NCBI RefSeq assembly: GCF_019127135.1
Contig: NZ_JAHOEA010000074.1
Span: forward strand, 1 to 13,307
Reading direction: 5' to 3'
Length of the DNA stretch: 13,307 nucleotides
Source: Segatella copri
GTDB lineage: Bacteria; Bacteroidota; Bacteroidia; Bacteroidales; Bacteroidaceae
Positions 12,364 to 13,307 of this stretch are shown here, piece by piece. Numbering within the stretch: the stretch's first letter is position 1; each line of letters starts with the position of its first letter. The notes below the pieces were generated by a model, which saw only the letters and a list, made by a program, of their open reading frames with translations, did no database searches and was not told the origin of the DNA. The position numbers were made by a program, and so were the translations under genes.

Positions 12364-13242
12364 ATGCAGCTTATAGACGGAAAGGCGACGGCAGCCGCCA
12401 TCAAGGAACAGATAGCCCGGGAGGTGGCACAGATTGTAGCCGCCGGTGGCAAGCAGCCACACCTGGTAGCCGTGCTCGTAGGGCACGACGGAGGCAGTGA
12501 AACCTATGTGAAGAACAAGGTGCTGGCCTGCGAGAAGTGTGGATTCAAGTCGACCCTCATCCGTTATGAGGAGGATGTTACCGAAGAAGAGCTCCTGCAG
12601 TGTGTAGACAAGCTGAACCGCGATGATGATGTTGACGGATTCATCGTTCAGCTTCCTCTGCCTAAGCACATCGATGAGCAGAAGGTGACCATGGCAATAG
12701 ATTACCGCAAGGATGTAGACGGATTCCACCCGGTAAACGTGGGCAGAATGGCGCTCGGCATGCCTTGTTTCATCTCAGCCACTCCGCTCGGTATCCTCAC
12801 CCTGCTGCAACATTACAATATTGAGACCAGCGGCAAGAAATGTGTCATTCTGGGCCGGAGCAACATCGTAGGCAAGCCGATGGCTCAGCTGATGATGCAG
12901 AAGCAGTATGGCGATTCCACCGTCACCGTATGCCACTCCCATTCCAAGGATTTGAAGAAGGAGTGTCAGGAGGCAGATATCATCATCGCAGCCATAGGCC
13001 GTCCTGATTTCGTGACAGCTGATATGGTGAAGCCGGGAGCCGTAGTCATTGATGTGGGTACCACCCGCGTGCCTGATGCTACGAAGAAGAGCGGTTTCCG
13101 CCTGAACGGTGATGTGAAATTCGACGAGGTGGCAGAGAAGTGCTCCTTCATCACTCCTGTTCCGGGAGGCGTTGGTCCGATGACCATCTGTTCGCTGATG
13201 AAGAATACGCTGGCTGCCGGCAAGAAGGAATATTACAGCTAG
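12364..13242 (+). CDS. folD: Methylenetetrahydrofolate dehydrogenase/cyclohydrolase FolD
   Basis: Interconverts 5,10-methylene-THF, methenyl-THF and 10-formyl-THF in the cytoplasm, feeding purine synthesis and formyl-Met initiation. The 292 residues match the family. YVKNK (48-52) gives the Y-x3-K pair with catalytic K52. VQLPLP (95-100), [10 protein letters not shown] (116-125), the Rossmann loop GRSNIVGKP (164-172) and the signature [10 protein letters not shown] (265-274) are intact. The ATG follows an A-rich stretch. There is no formate-THF ligase nearby. The gene ends 11 bp before the repeat at the window edge. Confidence 0.97.
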   Translation: MQLIDGKATAAAIKEQIAREVAQIVAAGGKQPHLVAVLVGHDGGSETYVKNKVLACEKCGFKSTLIRYEEDVTEEELLQCVDKLNRDDDVDGFIVQLPLPKHIDEQKVTMAIDYRKDVDGFHPVNVGRMALGMPCFISATPLGILTLLQHYNIETSGKKCVILGRSNIVGKPMAQLMMQKQYGDSTVTVCHSHSKDLKKECQEADIIIAAIGRPDFVTADMVKPGAVVIDVGTTRVPDATKKSGFRLNGDVKFDEVAEKCSFITPVPGGVGPMTICSLMKNTLAAGKKEYYS

Positions 13243-13253
13243 AAAAAAGATAA

Positions 13254-13307
13254 CTGAACTTTCGCATGTGGTTCAAGTACGGGCTGAAGGCCCAAAAGCT
13301 CCTAGCC
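13254..13307. repeat. REP-like repeat at the window end (incomplete)
   Basis: Positions 13254-13303 are identical to 9805-9854 over 50 bases, including GGGC-tgaag-GCCC. The last bases (AGCC after CTCCT) differ from the first copy and instead resemble the CTCCTAGCCCAGGGC unit at 9883. This copy is thus a shorter joining of the same blocks, cut off by the window edge. Confidence 0.88.

Overview
The window looks like chromosomal DNA from a member of the Bacteroidota, most likely Prevotellaceae (Segatella/Prevotella-like). Two observations support this. Several promoters carry the Bacteroidetes -7 box TAnnTTTG, and starts lack Shine-Dalgarno sequences and sit behind A-rich stretches. The DAHP synthase also has a C-terminal chorismate mutase, as characterised in Prevotella. 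Every gene I accept is on the + strand. The placement rests on protein motifs and promoter style, not on a database search.

Layout. Positions 1-61 are the end of a REP-like palindromic repeat. Positions 145-2465 hold a promoter, pyrK and pyrD (class 1B dihydroorotate dehydrogenase) and a small TPR-like protein. Positions 2594-7403 hold a Phe/Tyr biosynthesis operon: promoter, a roughly 430-nt leader, pheA, a class I/II aminotransferase, a DAHP synthase-chorismate mutase fusion, tyrA and a terminator. Positions 7427-9272 hold gltA (glutamate synthase small-subunit family) with its promoter and a run of terminator hairpins. Positions 9273-10141 are a gene-free kilobase with a 171-nt nested inverted repeat and a cluster of REP-like palindromes. 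Positions 10142-13242 hold a secreted CarboxypepD_reg-like protein, ffh (SRP GTPase) and folD. The last 54 bases are again the REP-like repeat, so copies of one repeat family lie at both ends of the window.

The main discovery is the leader of the Phe/Tyr operon. At 2802-2879 there is an unlisted 25-codon ORF whose residues 7-15 read FFFSYYFYF. It is followed by a hairpin with a T-run (2916-2950) and an alternative 7-bp pairing (2861-2867 with 2922-2928). That pairing would break the terminator hairpin, and a ribosome finishing the peptide would mask it. This is the geometry of trp-type ribosome-mediated attenuation, here apparently reading both Phe and Tyr supply. It fits the operon, whose four enzymes cover the entry step of the shikimate route and the terminal branches to Phe and Tyr.

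The intergenic gaps carry several families of short-period repeats (GAAGAGT-type, GGTAAAA-type, ATAGTTA-type, TTAACATT-type and TTAATGACC-type) plus REP-like palindromes. These explain most of the non-coding sequence that is not promoter or terminator.
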